A stretch of 64,000 nucleotides of DNA from contig OU744446.1 of NCBI GenBank assembly GCA_916610825.1, forward strand, positions 34,511,833 to 34,575,832, read 5' to 3'. Below the pieces are notes generated by a model. That model had not been told where the DNA came from. It saw only the letters and a list, made by a program, of their open reading frames with translations, and did no database searches. Made by a program: the position numbers and the translations under genes. Below, piece after piece: positions 34,401-44,497 of this stretch. The number at the start of each line of letters is the position of its first letter. Within the stretch, counting starts at the first letter, position 1. Source of the DNA: Haliclystus octoradiatus. Lineage: Eukaryota; Cnidaria; Staurozoa; Stauromedusae; Haliclystidae.

Positions 34401-34964
34401 AGTTGAAATAAATCGCCTCATGATCATCTTCTGGTGTAAAACTTGAAGTAGCGGAAATCTAATTTGTTTCATTTTTGACTCTCATTTTATATAAATGCTC
34501 TGATTAATTTCATTGAGCATTATACCAAGAACTGGTGTGGAACAATCCACCTATTAATATTATTATATTATTATTATTATAACTACTTTTTATCCATGTT
34601 TTTAATTTACATTTTAATTTTAAATATTTTTAATTGATAAAATTGTTCATAATTGTGACGGAGATTAATCTCATAAAGGGAGTTTTATAAATGCACAATA
34701 TATTATTATTATTATTAATGCTGATCGATAGTCATTAATTCCGTTTCTTTTATTTTTATATATGTACAGGGCCAGTACACATTCAAAGAGCTCCCTGTAC
34801 TAATCTTTGGTGGCCTGGCATTAATTGCAGCTGGATTAACTTTATTGTTACCTGAAACAAAAGATATAAAATTATCTGATACGATAGATGATGAAACAAA
34901 TTATAATGAAAATAAAGAGGCTATCATTATGCAGGAAGAGGCTATTGCATTAGAAGAGAGATGA
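25491..34964 (+). CDS. SLC22-family organic cation/carnitine-type transporter, 10 exons, 526 aa
   Basis: Plasma-membrane MFS carrier. Exons: 25491-25633, 26978-27152, 28189-28419, 28950-29146, 29641-29865, 31224-31358, 31779-31864, 32589-32709, 33863-33935, 34770-34964; they sum to 1581 bases in one open frame. Family marks in order: N-terminal GQHGRFQ and TM1; PSHRC at the exon 1/2 join; a Cys-containing extracellular loop (NGWVFAINGKESSIVSEWSL); SDRFGRK after TM2 (139-145); PESMRWLL after TM6 (252-259); KWFGRRKP after TM8; ELFPTVIR after TM10 (431-438); PETK (490-493). Length and twelve-helix layout are normal. Intron 1 appears to use a GC donor (AG|GCGAGT). The start ATG follows an in-frame TAG. 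All internal joins except intron 1 are GT-AG. Substrate (organic cation, carnitine, anion) cannot be told. Confidence 0.93.
25921..26465 (-). mobile_element. Diverged SINE copy split by unrelated sequence
   Basis: 25921-25998 matches the SINE tail (TAGAGGAGTGGCTC) and 26215-26465 its body and tRNA-like head (AATTTCAACAGAT, GGACCATTCCAT, GGATTTGAGCCACA). About 215 bases of other DNA separate them. Lies in intron 1 of the SLC22 gene. Confidence 0.6.
26495..26665. repeat. TTCATGAA-rich interspersed repeat
   Basis: Many near-copies of GTTCATGAAC in both orientations, ending in TTTCGCAGGGATGG. One of a family with CCCTGCRAAAAACAGTTCATG termini found only in the introns around 26-31 kb and 54-63 kb. 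Confidence 0.7.
27400..27800. repeat. TTCATGAA-rich repeat, longer array
   Basis: GAACCATTCATTAAC, TTCATGAATTGTTTC and AACTGTTTAC-type words alternate for 400 bases in SLC22 intron 2. The repeated partial palindrome could fold extensively. Confidence 0.6.
27825..28133. mobile_element. 309-bp foldback MITE in SLC22 intron 2
   Basis: AAGCCCTGGGCAAACGACGG at the left is inverted at the right (GTTGCCGTCCTTTGCCCAAG), with further complementary pieces inside. One end of the same family is at 58033. It lies only 55 bases before exon 3. Minus-strand ORFs across it are fortuitous. Confidence 0.8.
28490..28760. repeat. TTCATGAA-rich repeats in SLC22 intron 3
   Basis: Two clusters (GTTCATGAACATC, GTATGCCTACATGAA twice, AAAAGTTCATGAAC) about 150 bases apart. 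Confidence 0.6.
29989..30130. repeat. TTCATGAA-family repeat, SLC22 intron 5
   Basis: Begins CCCCTGCAAAAATATT and runs through GAGTTCATGAAAAGC and GTTCATGAACC. Confidence 0.6.
30276..30590 (+). mobile_element. tRNA-derived SINE, plus-strand copy
   Basis: Box A-like CCTTAGCTCAG at the start, degraded box B, then the family body in order (CATCAAATGAGTACCATCTT, GAAATTGATCTGCAGTGTCG, TTGCTCTTAGCG), ending with the GAGTGGTAC hairpin relic. Reverse orientation relative to the other three long copies; in SLC22 intron 5. Confidence 0.75.
31455..31580. repeat. TTCATGAA-family repeat, SLC22 intron 6
   Basis: Starts ACCCTGCAAAACAATTTG and carries GAGTTCATGAACTGCC and ATTCATGAACTGTTCATG. Confidence 0.65.
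32891..33055. mobile_element. pogo/Tigger-like MITE, copy 2
   Basis: TACAGTGAAACCTGTATGTA at the left, body GACCACTATAGACAGGTGG, degraded right end TTATAACGCTGTA. In SLC22 intron 8. Confidence 0.8.
33311..33810. other. Assembly gap of exactly 500 N
   Basis: Placeholder-length gap inside intron 8 of the SLC22 gene. Exons 8 and 9 join in frame (AG|A, Arg438), so coding sequence is probably not lost; true length unknown. Confidence 0.99.
33965..34185 (+). mobile_element. LINE RT C-terminal relic in SLC22 intron 9
   Basis: Reads MYKAMNGIAPNYLSEMC, then a one-frame change, LTVPRFQNKYHQI and FISYGAFEVAMTCAL. This matches the order LYK.LNG.AP.YL ... L.VPR ... G..LWN of LINE C-termini. Short and frameshifted. 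Confidence 0.6.
34356..34490. mobile_element. 135-bp element, about 42-bp arms
   Basis: TATAAAATGAGAGTCAAAAA at the left is inverted at 34471-34490, and TTTCCGCT / AGCGGAAA pair inside. The loop carries CATGATCATC. A solo end of the same family (ATTTTTGACTCTCATTTTGT) is near 364. Confidence 0.8.
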
Positions 34965-35079
34965 AGGAGGGATGGTGAGAAATTATGCTGACTGTTCAAA
35001 TTTAATTGTTTATTTGTAATGCTTAGGTATAAACTGTGAAATCTAGCCTACTACAACCACAGCCAGCTATGTATAAAAG

Positions 35080-35450
35080 TTGGGACACTTTTGGGGCTCG
35101 AAAATTCGTCATGTTTGTTCTATTGAAAACAAGATTTTGCTTTTGAACAAAACGTTTTTTCGAATTCATGATATAATTATCGCGCGCATTGTTCAATTTC
35201 GCGAGCCTTGGTTTGGCGAAACGAAAATGGTGTCCATAAATTCATGTGACTGGCATCTGTCCAATTGGAGCTGAGGGCGGCACACGAAAGAGTGTCCCAG
35301 ACTACAACTGTATACGTGACGAGTATCTTGTTCTTGTATACGTAACAAATTATGTGAACCATGCAGCGGTTTCATTGCGTTATCCTATGTATTGCAATCA
35401 ATACTTTTATACGGCCATAGAAACGTAACACCGGTGTCGAACGTATTGTT
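35080..35450. other. CpG-denser island-like segment
   Basis: About twenty CG dinucleotides in under 300 bases (for example ATCGCGCGCATTG, ACGTGACGAG, CACCGGTGTCG), unlike the flanking AT-rich DNA. No convincing protein. It lies 1.3 kb before the coiled-coil gene at 36763 and 120 bases after the SLC22 stop, so it could be a promoter or a GC-richer inserted element. Confidence 0.4.
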
Positions 35451-36762
35451 ACGTTAATAAGTACATATTTTAAAAACCCAACTTTATATATAATTCGAAT
35501 AATCATGCACTATTCGAAATCATTGACTAATATTTGAAATTTCATTTTACATTACTGAAAATATTTGAAATACCAATACCGTATTTATAAAATGAGAATT
35601 GCCTATAGGCATTTTCTCCTATGCTCCATAATCTTTGGATTTTTAGAAATAATTATTTCCCATAAAACCGTAACAAATTTAACAATAAATAGAATACAAA
35701 ATAATCATACCATTGTGTGTATAGAAAGTATGATGTTCTAAGCTTACCTCTCCATATATTCTAGATATATATCCTTATATCATTCTGGAGAATTTCGTAA
35801 TGTATCCCTTCAAAGTGCACGTCCCCTTATAACCTGTATATGGAAGTCACCCACTTTCTCCAACATACATTTGCTCATGCCCAATAGTATGTTCCTCATA
35901 AATTTGATCTATAGTGCCTTACGATTGGATATTATTCAGTTTAACATGTATTTAGCTTTAGATTTTATCGGAAATCTAGATTATTTATGATTGCAAAATA
36001 TTCTAAATAGGAAATCTTTTGAATAAGTTTTTCCTCACACCAACTGCATATTTTTATGAAGCGTCCGCACGTGTAATATCATATAATAGTATATAATACA
36101 ATGCAGACAATATAATACGATATAAAGCGATGATTGCATTGTAAAAATGATTGGAAGATGCATATATATAAATCATATATTTTACTGCAAGTTTCATATG
36201 TTGTAGCGATCATCAGGCAATCTAAAAAACATATGAAAAATCAACGCCGAATTTTGAAGTGCAAATTCATATGCTTGCCTGGTTGGTTAAAAATTGTATA
36301 TTTATCTCCTTTAATTGTTGTGAATATTAATGTAGTCAAACACATGGTATTAATCTCTACTTGAAACAGAAAACGGAGCATAATATTATAAATATATAAT
36401 TCACTAGGTGCAGTGCCTGGGGCGAACAATGCGTTATGGGATACTCGGGGCACAAGAAAAGTTTTGTTTATATACAGTATGCATTGATATAATAAGTTTT
36501 GAAAAGGTTTTTATTGAAATTTTGAGATTTGAATATTGGGTTTTAAACTATATGAATATAATCTATTAAATAGCAGATCTATTGTAATGAAAATCTTTAA
36601 TGATGTATTTCCTGTCCATATTAATTGCGCTTGTATTTAGTTTGTCGCTTCAGTTCATTTTATCACTAGTTTCCTTGATATACTTTAGAGACGTTTTGAC
36701 GATTTAGACGTAAAGCTACGACGTTTTATGTAGATATTTTATTTATTATTTCTGAAGCTATA
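35451..36762. other. Intergenic, upstream of the coiled-coil gene
   Basis: No gene recognised. 36160-36235 (ACTGCAAGTTTCATATGTTG, GCGATCATCAGGCA) resembles the foldback family at 19.5 kb. Confidence 0.35.
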
Positions 36763-37809
36763 ATGAGTGCTAAAGTTCTTCCCGCTGTAAAAAAGAAGAC
36801 TTTTGGTAGAAGTGTTTCAATGAACTTGCCAATTATACCTAAATCGGTATTGAAAGTTCGTACGATAAGCGAATCTTCTTCTACCGGACCAGATGTTGCG
36901 CCCAAACCATCAACATCCTTACCTTTAAAAAAGAAAGTTTGTATTTTAGAAGAGCCGGTTCAGATACCCGATGGAAATACTATTAAGGAGAATTCAACGC
37001 CTAAAAATGCTCAATCTGTTCAAGAATTAATTATTGATAAATATCTCGTGAAGCAAAGAAAAGCTGATGAAATGTTAGAATTACATGATGTCTCATCACA
37101 AAAACCAATTGCCTCAAATAAACATGCATTGATTAATGCATTAACACCCATTTGGGCTGCTAAAGGAATTACTATGAAAGAATCAAAACAAAGAGTTACG
37201 GTAAAACGGACGATTGTACGTCGCGAAATGAAATCAGATGTTTGCGATGTGACATTACAAATTAATGATTATGGTGAACATGCGGATGCGAAAATTGCTC
37301 AAGTTGCTGCTGAGAAAAAGGAACTTATGAAAACAATTCAACAATATCAATTAAAATATAAAAAATTACGAACACAGTATCAAGAAATGGATAATTGTTA
37401 TAGTAAATCAGTTGTTAATTTACAGAATTATAAAGCAAAATATAACGATTTAGTTGAACAAGTTGAAAATTATATTTTTAGTGAAGAATCTGAAAAGGAA
37501 AAAGAACTTGAAAAGGAAAGAGAACAACAAGAAAAAATTGAAAAAGAAAAGTTTGAATTAGAAAAAGCAAAAAGTGCAAAAGACAAATTAATACGAAAAA
37601 ACACTATCGAAAGACAAAATTCTATTGATAAACGTAAAAAGAAATTAGATTGTGGCGATGCACTTGTTAAAGATACGATACATCGTTTTGATTATGTTGT
37701 GAAATCTGCAGATGACAATACTGTGATTGCGAAAGAACGGAAACGAGCATGCGCAGAACTCAAACGGAATTTGTACGAATGTACTGTTGCATTGAAAGCC
37801 TTAAAATAA
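36763..37809 (+). CDS. Single-exon coiled-coil protein of unknown family (paralog A, 348 aa)
   Basis: Not recognised as any named family. Residues 15-39 carry GRSVSMNL and KVRTISESS, a Ser-rich basic motif; 40-150 is low in hydrophobic order; 183-236 is a helical block (KKELMKTIQQYQLKYKKLRT, EMDNCYSKSV, YKAKYNDLVEQ); 240-285 is a Glu/Lys coiled coil; 287-307 reads SIDKRKKKLDCGDALVKD; the last 30 residues are Lys/Arg/Glu-rich. The first, helical and IDKR blocks all recur in the same order in the protein at 43741-44331. No signal peptide or membrane segment; probably cytoplasmic or nuclear. The ATG is the first in frame after an AT-rich leader. RSxS motifs could be phosphorylated or bind 14-3-3, by inference only. 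Confidence 0.8.
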   Translation: MSAKVLPAVKKKTFGRSVSMNLPIIPKSVLKVRTISESSSTGPDVAPKPSTSLPLKKKVCILEEPVQIPDGNTIKENSTPKNAQSVQELIIDKYLVKQRKADEMLELHDVSSQKPIASNKHALINALTPIWAAKGITMKESKQRVTVKRTIVRREMKSDVCDVTLQINDYGEHADAKIAQVAAEKKELMKTIQQYQLKYKKLRTQYQEMDNCYSKSVVNLQNYKAKYNDLVEQVENYIFSEESEKEKELEKEREQQEKIEKEKFELEKAKSAKDKLIRKNTIERQNSIDKRKKKLDCGDALVKDTIHRFDYVVKSADDNTVIAKERKRACAELKRNLYECTVALKALK

Positions 37810-39060
37810 TCTCATCGAACTTGTATACATCATTGTAATCGTTCTTATATTCTTTTAAATACTCTCAAATCTATTTAATCGTTTAATCTGAGCAAACGTT
37901 AACCATGTCTTGATTAATGAAGAAAACAAGTTCTACAAATTATTGTCAATTAATATCTTATTTAATAATTTAAAATTATAAAGTTTGTCTGTAATTTTTT
38001 TTCAACAATCATTTGTTTATTTTTTAGCAAACCAGTATACAAACCACGAATTATAATTAGATGTAGAAATAATGCAATATAAAGATGGTTTTAACTGATT
38101 TTGTAATTATTGTAAATATAAATTTCAATATAAATTTTAATTTCAATTGTACGTGTATATATTAGCTCGAGTAATTGAAACAAATAAAACTAATTTATTG
38201 CTTTACGTCTTATGCTCTATTTGCATACATTTGTAATGTTGTTGATTTCCTTTGGTGCTACTGGCAACGAAACCGAGAATGTCAACTCAGAGTCTGGATC
38301 AACCTGCCTACCAGAGTAAAACGTGCAGGCTTTCCATGTCGAGAGACGCTGGGAACACTCATTATATACCTGGGCTATTGTCGACGCTACCCGATTAAAT
38401 GATTATTAAACAGTCTAGACAAAGTTATCAAATAACCAAGACGGTATCGCACTAATGAAGTCGTCTGTGTACCTTTCTTTCATTTATGTAGGAATTGGTA
38501 TTTTGATTCGGAACAATCAGGACCACCGAGAAGGTAGGGTTAAGGGGTCAATTGCTCCAGTGCATGGGAAATTTATAACGCTGGCTGGCAAGGCATTCCA
38601 GGCCCCGGAATTTCTCTTGATGGCCCTAAAATCAATGGTCATAATGACGGTCAATCAGATGCGACAATTCAGATCAATTTCAACAGATTATTAAAGAATC
38701 GAAATTGTTTTGGCTTGATTGTCAAAGTGGATGCTGTACGCCGCAGCTCTTTAGATAAATACTCCTCGACAATACCTATGTCAATTATATACTCAAACAG
38801 AGGATTTACTTCGTGAAAATTATGCGTACTCCGCACCACAGTATCGCTACTCAAATGTTGAGATTTGGATATGTCTTCAAACAACTGCCTCTCATCAAGA
38901 GCTACAAAATCAGGCCCAATGCCTAACAGATACTAATATAGTGGTTCATGCCAAAAATACTCAGATAAAAAAACGTTTAGACGTATTTATAATTTTTACG
39001 AAAGGAGTAGTTAGAGATAGAGAATTATAAATAGTTATACAACGTAAGGCAAAAGTGTAT
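37810..39060. other. Intergenic; SINE relic near 38660-38760
   Basis: Contains ATTCAGATCAATTTCAACAG and GTACGCCGCAGCT, fragments of the SINE body. ORFs at 38175-38402 and 38455-38694 show no recognisable domain. Confidence 0.4.
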
Positions 39061-39340
39061 CGATACATATTTGTTTTAGAAATTGGAATAATCAAGGGTC
39101 CACGTGGGGGTAAATTTAAGAATTGAGTATCGATACATATTTGTATTAGAATTTGGAATAATCAAGGGTCCACGTGGGGGTAAATTTAAGAATTGAGTAT
39201 CGACACATATTTGTATTAGAATTTGGAATAATCAAGGGTCCACGTGGGGGTAAATTTAAGAATTGAGTATCGATACATATTTGTATTAGAAATTGGCATA
39301 ATCAAGCGTCCACGTGGGGGTTCATTTAAACATTAGTTCA
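39061..39340. repeat. 70-bp tandem repeat, four copies
   Basis: Units begin CGATACATATTTGT at 39061, 39131, 39201 (CGACAC) and 39271, exactly 70 bases apart, with very few differences. Each has GTCCACGTGGGGG, hence one CACGTG per unit. The last unit fades after 39340. Confidence 0.9.
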
Positions 39341-39891
39341 TCTATATTTTTAAGACGTTGATTGTATGTTAATTCTGAATGAGGATCTATAACTATACAC
39401 GATTTATGTTTTTTACGTAAAATATTATCTCATCTGACTCTACATATGGCAATCCAAGGGTTGCATTTAGCTGCAAAATTATAGCAGGTGGGAGTTAAGA
39501 CCCCTTAATTTGAACTAAGCCTAAATGGAAATTAACTGGGCCAGAACTCCCTTATGTTATTACTTTTTGATTTACTAACACGGGGTAGTTAACTCAGCAG
39601 AATTACTCTGTAAATTCAATTAAAATCAGAATAATCAGAACGTTACCCCAAATGTTCATGAAAATATCATAAATAATTGAAAGCAGCCTAATAATAATGG
39701 AATGCACATCCCCGAATAGCCAGTGTGTATTCAATTCATATTTTTATAGTGTTTTTTTGTAAGGCGAGGCTATCCAATATGCGGTTTATATCCAGAAATA
39801 GAAGCGTCCTCTATTTATATAAAGCGAGATATATTTTAAAAATGATTAATAAGAAAAGGTTTAATACAACAATATCTATTCTGATGAGAAC

Positions 39892-40169
39892 TGTAGAATT
39901 ATGTTGAAGAAATAATAATAACAACGTAGGTTGAATTGATTTGTATATTTCTTCTTATGAATAATAATATTAATTCCAAGTTGACATGTTGATAGTAGAC
40001 TGTACATTCAGTTCTCATAGTTTTCATAGTTTTCATTTACTGTATTTATAGTGTTTAGATAAATGCTAGAAGCTGCTAGATCATGCATGGTCATTGTGAG
40101 TCATACGGGGAGTCATGTAGGTTCTCCTATGTTCTAGAATGTTCTAGATGGTTCAGGAAGGTTCCTACA
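39892..40169 (+). repeat. 5' LTR, 278 bp
   Basis: TG...CA-bounded direct repeat matching 41276-41553 base for base as far as I can see. Confidence 0.85.
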
Positions 40170-40526
40170 TAACTCCCCCCGCCAGATGGCGGAGCCATAA
40201 ATAAAAATGCATGATATAGGCTAAAAATGAGAAAGATTAATGCTTTAATATATGCTAAATTGTAAATAATATATGTATGTAAATATAAATGTAAGTAATT
40301 ATGGTATAGTAGAAGCTATTAATGAAGGTTTTAGATATGCTTATAGACTAATTGCATAACAGTTAATGAGAAAATTCATTACAATTTTGGTGCATACCAA
40401 TTTGTTTAATTGCTTTGGATTTCCAGAAAAAGAAATTTTCATACAAGTGTTATATTTGGTTTAATTTCAGTTTCTTCTATGAGCTTGGTAATCTTCAATG
40501 TTTCTTTTATAGTCATATTTTTTGCT

Positions 40527-40672
40527 TGTGAGTTTGATGAATTCAGTATTTTCTTGAGTTGTTGCTTATTCTTGTGTGCTTGATTAATTCAGTATTTTCT
40601 TGAGTTGTTGCTTATTCTTGTGTGTTTGATGAATTCAGTATTTTCATGAGTTGTTGCTTATTCTTGTGTGTT
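40527..40672. repeat. 46-bp tandem repeat, three copies, inside the LTR element
   Basis: GAATTCAGTATTTTC and GAGTTGTTGCTTATTCTTG recur at a 46-base spacing, followed by looser repeats of TTCTTGTGTTTAGTTCCAT to about 41020. Confidence 0.85.
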
Positions 40673-41206
40673 CAACTTTAAACTCTGTACGTGTGTTCTT
40701 GTGTGTTTCTTAGTTCATTTAGTATTCTTAGTGTGTTCATTGTGTTTCAATGTTCTTAGTTGAATGTTGAATGTTTCAATATTTAAAAGTTTTATGATGT
40801 TGGAATGTCCAATGTTTAGTGTTCAATATTTAAAAGTTCCAAAATATTGGAATGTTCAATGGTTTATGTTCAGTGTTTTAAAATCTTACTTTTTTAGTTC
40901 AGTCTCTTCAGTTTTGGGTAATCCAATTCCTTGTGTTTAGTTCCATTTCTTGTGTTTATTTCCATTTCTCGCGTGTAGTTCCATAGTTCCACTCTTGTGT
41001 TTAGTTCCATTTCTTGTGTTTTCTGCGTGTTTTGATTAGTTTCGTAAAATGCCAGTGTTCTTCAGACTTCAGTGTGAAAATCAATCTAGTTATATTGTTT
41101 TGATGTCGCGGTCGTGAATAAAATGATGTGTTCAATTCCATGTTGTAATAAAGTACTTTCAGATTTTAAATTATGTTGTAAAGTCTTGAAGATTATTCAT
41201 AATTAG

Positions 41207-41272
41207 TTGTTCTTGTAATTCGACGGACCAATTGATGAGTTGTTCTTATAATTCGACGGACCAATTGATGAG
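41207..41272. repeat. 33-bp direct repeat just before the 3' LTR
   Basis: Two adjacent copies of a unit containing AATTCGACGGACCAATTGAT with one difference. The 3' edge GATGAGAA also precedes the 5' LTR, so the true LTR boundary could extend slightly upstream. Confidence 0.85.
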
Positions 41273-41275
41273 AAT

Positions 41276-41553
41276 TGTAGAATTATGTTGAAGAAATAAT
41301 AATAACAACGTAGGTTGAATTGATTTGTATATTTCTTCTTATGAATAATAATATTAATTCCAAGTTGACATGTTGATAGTAGACTGTACATTCAGTTCTC
41401 ATAGTTTTCATAGTTTTCATTTACTGTATTTATAGTGTTTAGATAAATGCTAGAAGCTGCTAGATCATGCATGGTCATTGTGAGTCATACGGGGAGTCAT
41501 GTAGGTTCTCCTATGTTCTAGAATGTTCTAGATGGTTCAGGAAGGTTCCTACA
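41276..41553 (+). repeat. 3' LTR, 278 bp
   Basis: Partner of 39892-40169; ends CTACA. Confidence 0.85.
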
Positions 41554-43740
41554 ATTCAAAAGGTTCTTATGAAATATTTTTTTACCGTTGCTATAAAATG
41601 AACGAAAACCCGAAATGCTGTTATAGAAATGTATGTTAAATGTTAAAAATGCTGTTACGAAGTTGTGTTATCATATATATTATATACTCTGAACTTTCAC
41701 ACGAATAATTTGCTCAAAAGAGTATATCCGTCATTAAATTTTATATATAATGAGCAGCCGAGCCAATAGCAACCACTCTAAAGCTATAATGCACGGTTTT
41801 GATTGGCAAGATCGGTTTATTATAATCTTCGGGAAGATTCGATTTGTGATGCAGTTCATAATAATGATATGCCTGGTTAATTTTTGTGCAAACAATTACA
41901 CCAATATCTTTATAAATTAAGTTGGGCCCTATATATCTTATCAGAGTCTAATTAAATTTTATGTTAAACCAAATCATATTTAATTGATTATTGTTCAATC
42001 GTCTTTCATTTACGTATAAGTTCATATCGAAATTTACCGGAATTGATAATTGCCTTTATTTTTTGCTGCACATTTTTGGTTGGCGAACTTCATCCTATAT
42101 ATATCTTGTAATTTCATATAACATTTCTTTTAACCTTGAAAATGACAAAAGAAACGTCGGAACAAATCTAATCGTGATTTTTTGTCGCTATCTTTCATAC
42201 TAAAATGTTTTTCGAAGAAACTTTTAAACTTCATCGGCTAATTTTTGTTTCTAAAAAATCAATCCTGTTTGCGCTTGGCGTTGGATTCATTAGTTCAGTG
42301 GCCAAGAGATCAGAAAATTCAAGTATGAGACGTGGCAGAGATTTCTTCTCAAACATTGTCACACGAGTGTAAATTTGCAGGCAAATATTTCATACCTATA
42401 ATGTCATTTTAATATAATAATAACATAATATTATATTTTATACAAGTAATAAATAATTAAAACGTTTTTAAAAAGCTACGGAGGACGGAATTATAAAAAG
42501 ACATATTATTTTGACGAGACGAGATATCTATTGAAGGTTGTAGATTCATTTTTCTAAAAAAATAAAAAAGACTTGTGTGGCAATTCTGTATAAGTTACGT
42601 TTATTACGAACACATTCGCAACACGATATTTTGCCGCCAATTTTCAATAAATTCACATTTCTCTTGTCGGCTCTGATTGCTTATCCATAAGCTGTAAAAC
42701 GTGTATGCCAAAGTTTGTTTTCATTAATCAATATCATTTGCATAAAGATACATATTCATCAGCAGCAACTAATATAATATTATTTATTTTGATTTTTGAA
42801 AAGATAAAAAGGCCATCGGATCTCGTAAATAGGTTTTTATTCTCAAAATACCCGGGGTGCTTTATCAGAACAATATAGGGATTGTTTTGGGTATAATGGT
42901 CTTCCAGATTTCTCATTTCATCGGGTATATTGTTCAACAGTTGAAGTTGAAAATTCGAACTGCCGATATATCGATGCGATTAAATCCCGGATGTTGAGTT
43001 AAATGTGTACAGTAGTTGATTTCTGTATGAAAGAAACGATTGAAAATATAATAAATTTTTTTATTCTTGTAACTCCTTAACTATACTTTATATAATCATT
43101 AGTAACTCTATACTAAAGAAATATATTTAAATTCCTAATTTGGGGTACAATATAAGGTTTGAACTTGGGAATACACAATTTCTGTAGCATACAAATTCGT
43201 CCAAAATATGTTTTCACCTTAAAGTTCTGCGTTTTATTTGACTAATTTTATATAGTCACTTTTATGTAGATTTTCCACCGTGCAAATTTGTTTTAATAAC
43301 TTGGCAACATTGGTTAAACTTTTGCAAATACGGATTTGAAGAGGCAAATATGACTACCTTTATTTTGTATACAACATATTCTACAGCATATCGAACAACA
43401 AACGCCGAATTTAATAAATCATAAAGCTTATGTGAGGTTTTTGCGCTAAACCTGTATTTATTTTGTTTTGATAATGTTATTGTCGGTATCTCTATGGTTC
43501 CCGTTTTTACATTCATTAAGCTAGAAATGCATATTTGAATAGATATATCTATATATTGCAACGAAGTATTGGACTTCTGAGGGCGTGAAATGGAATAAAA
43601 CCAAGTCGGAATCATAACTCATTTCTTCAGTTTAAGATTTGATGTGGTGAGCTGGTCTGTTTTTTCAAAACTGATATTATTATTATCTTTTATAAAATTC
43701 TATAGGGTTGTCAGAAGCTTATTAATTTTACAAAGTCAAC
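41554..43740. other. Intergenic upstream of coiled-coil gene B
   Basis: No gene recognised. Just before the ATG at 43741, TTCTATAG at about 43699-43706 could be the acceptor of a 5' UTR intron. Confidence 0.35.
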
Positions 43741-44331
43741 ATGAGTAGCAGAGATAAAGTGCTTGGAAGCAAAAGAGTTATGAATCGTAGTATGTCACTC
43801 AAGTTGGACAATGGGGTTCATATACCTATACAAGTGCGAACAAATTCTGAGTCCTCTAACCAAACAAAATTAGAAAATTTGGAACGAAAGGATTTGATTA
43901 AAATGATTTGTGATTATCAAGCGAAATATAGACAGTTAAAATCAGATTACGATGAAATGGATGTCTGCTATGGGAAATCGGTTAATCAAGTAATAGAATA
44001 TAAAGAAAAATATAATAAAATGGTCAAAGAAAACGACCGTTTACACATTGAAAATAATAATAACGGGAGAAAAGCATCAAATGATAATGGAAGAAAAAGA
44101 TCTACATCTAATGAACAGAGTCAACGAAAATTATCAAATGAAAGCATTCGTTCAAATTTTAGTGAAAGATCGGTCGTTAGTCGGCGACCGTCTTACGAAA
44201 AGCAAATCAATATCCAGAACCCAATCATAGCCGAGGCTATTGACAAGAGAAGAGAGGCCTTAAGAAGTGGTGATAAATTATTACATCGTAGCCTTGATCA
44301 AACTCAATGGAGGGAGGCTATGAGATCGTAA
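43741..44331 (+). CDS. Single-exon coiled-coil protein of unknown family (paralog B, 196 aa)
   Basis: Related to the protein at 36763: NRSMSLKL (15-22) and QVRTNSESS (31-39) sit at the same residue positions as GRSVSMNL and KVRTISESS there; KDLIKMICDYQAKYRQLKSD, EMDVCYGKSV and YKEKYNKMVK (50-96) match its helical block; AIDKRREALRSGDKLLHRS (166-184) matches its IDKR block. Between them 104-150 is Asn/Ser/Arg-rich low complexity with RRPSYE (149-154). It lacks the long central coil and spacer of paralog A. No membrane segment. A poly(A) signal follows at 44492. Function unknown; the shared blocks suggest a conserved interaction module. Confidence 0.82.
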   Translation: MSSRDKVLGSKRVMNRSMSLKLDNGVHIPIQVRTNSESSNQTKLENLERKDLIKMICDYQAKYRQLKSDYDEMDVCYGKSVNQVIEYKEKYNKMVKENDRLHIENNNNGRKASNDNGRKRSTSNEQSQRKLSNESIRSNFSERSVVSRRPSYEKQINIQNPIIAEAIDKRREALRSGDKLLHRSLDQTQWREAMRS

Positions 44332-44491
44332 ATCGTAAGAAAGAAATACGATGACAAAGATATGTAAAGATTTATCAGGACTAAAAATGACTCTGCATAT
44401 AGTAAAAATGTTTTCGATTTAATTGTAGATTAAAAAAGGTCTATTTTTGTATAAAAATTTATTCAACCATGAAAATGTAAAATGTACAGTA

Positions 44492-44497
44492 AATAAA
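44492..44497 (+). terminator. Poly(A) signal AATAAA for coiled-coil gene B
   Basis: AATAAATAAG lies 160 bases after the stop codon. Confidence 0.55.

Larger units (their letters stand above)
39892..41553 (+). mobile_element. Short non-coding LTR retrotransposon (TRIM-like)
   Basis: Two direct repeats of 278 bases, 39892-40169 and 41276-41553, start TGTAGAATTATG and end GGTTCCTACA (TG...CA with TGTAG/CTACA ends) and look identical by eye. The internal 1.1 kb has no gag or pol; it consists of tandem repeats. TGGCGGAGCC at about 40187, some 18 bases after the left LTR, could be a tRNA primer site. No matching target duplication is seen (GAGAAC left, ATTCAA right). Strand is inferred only from that primer-site guess. 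Confidence 0.75.

Noticed and set aside
38175-38694. Two plus-strand ORFs of 75 and 79 codons
   Set aside because: No recognisable motif; the second runs into a SINE relic.
39061-39340. Regular 70-base repeats suggestive of a CRISPR-like array
   Set aside because: Units are contiguous with no spacers, in an animal genome; it is a minisatellite.
43262-43615. 117-codon minus-strand ORF
   Set aside because: No domain, low-complexity AT-rich codons, and it overlaps the presumed upstream region of coiled-coil gene B; not supportable.
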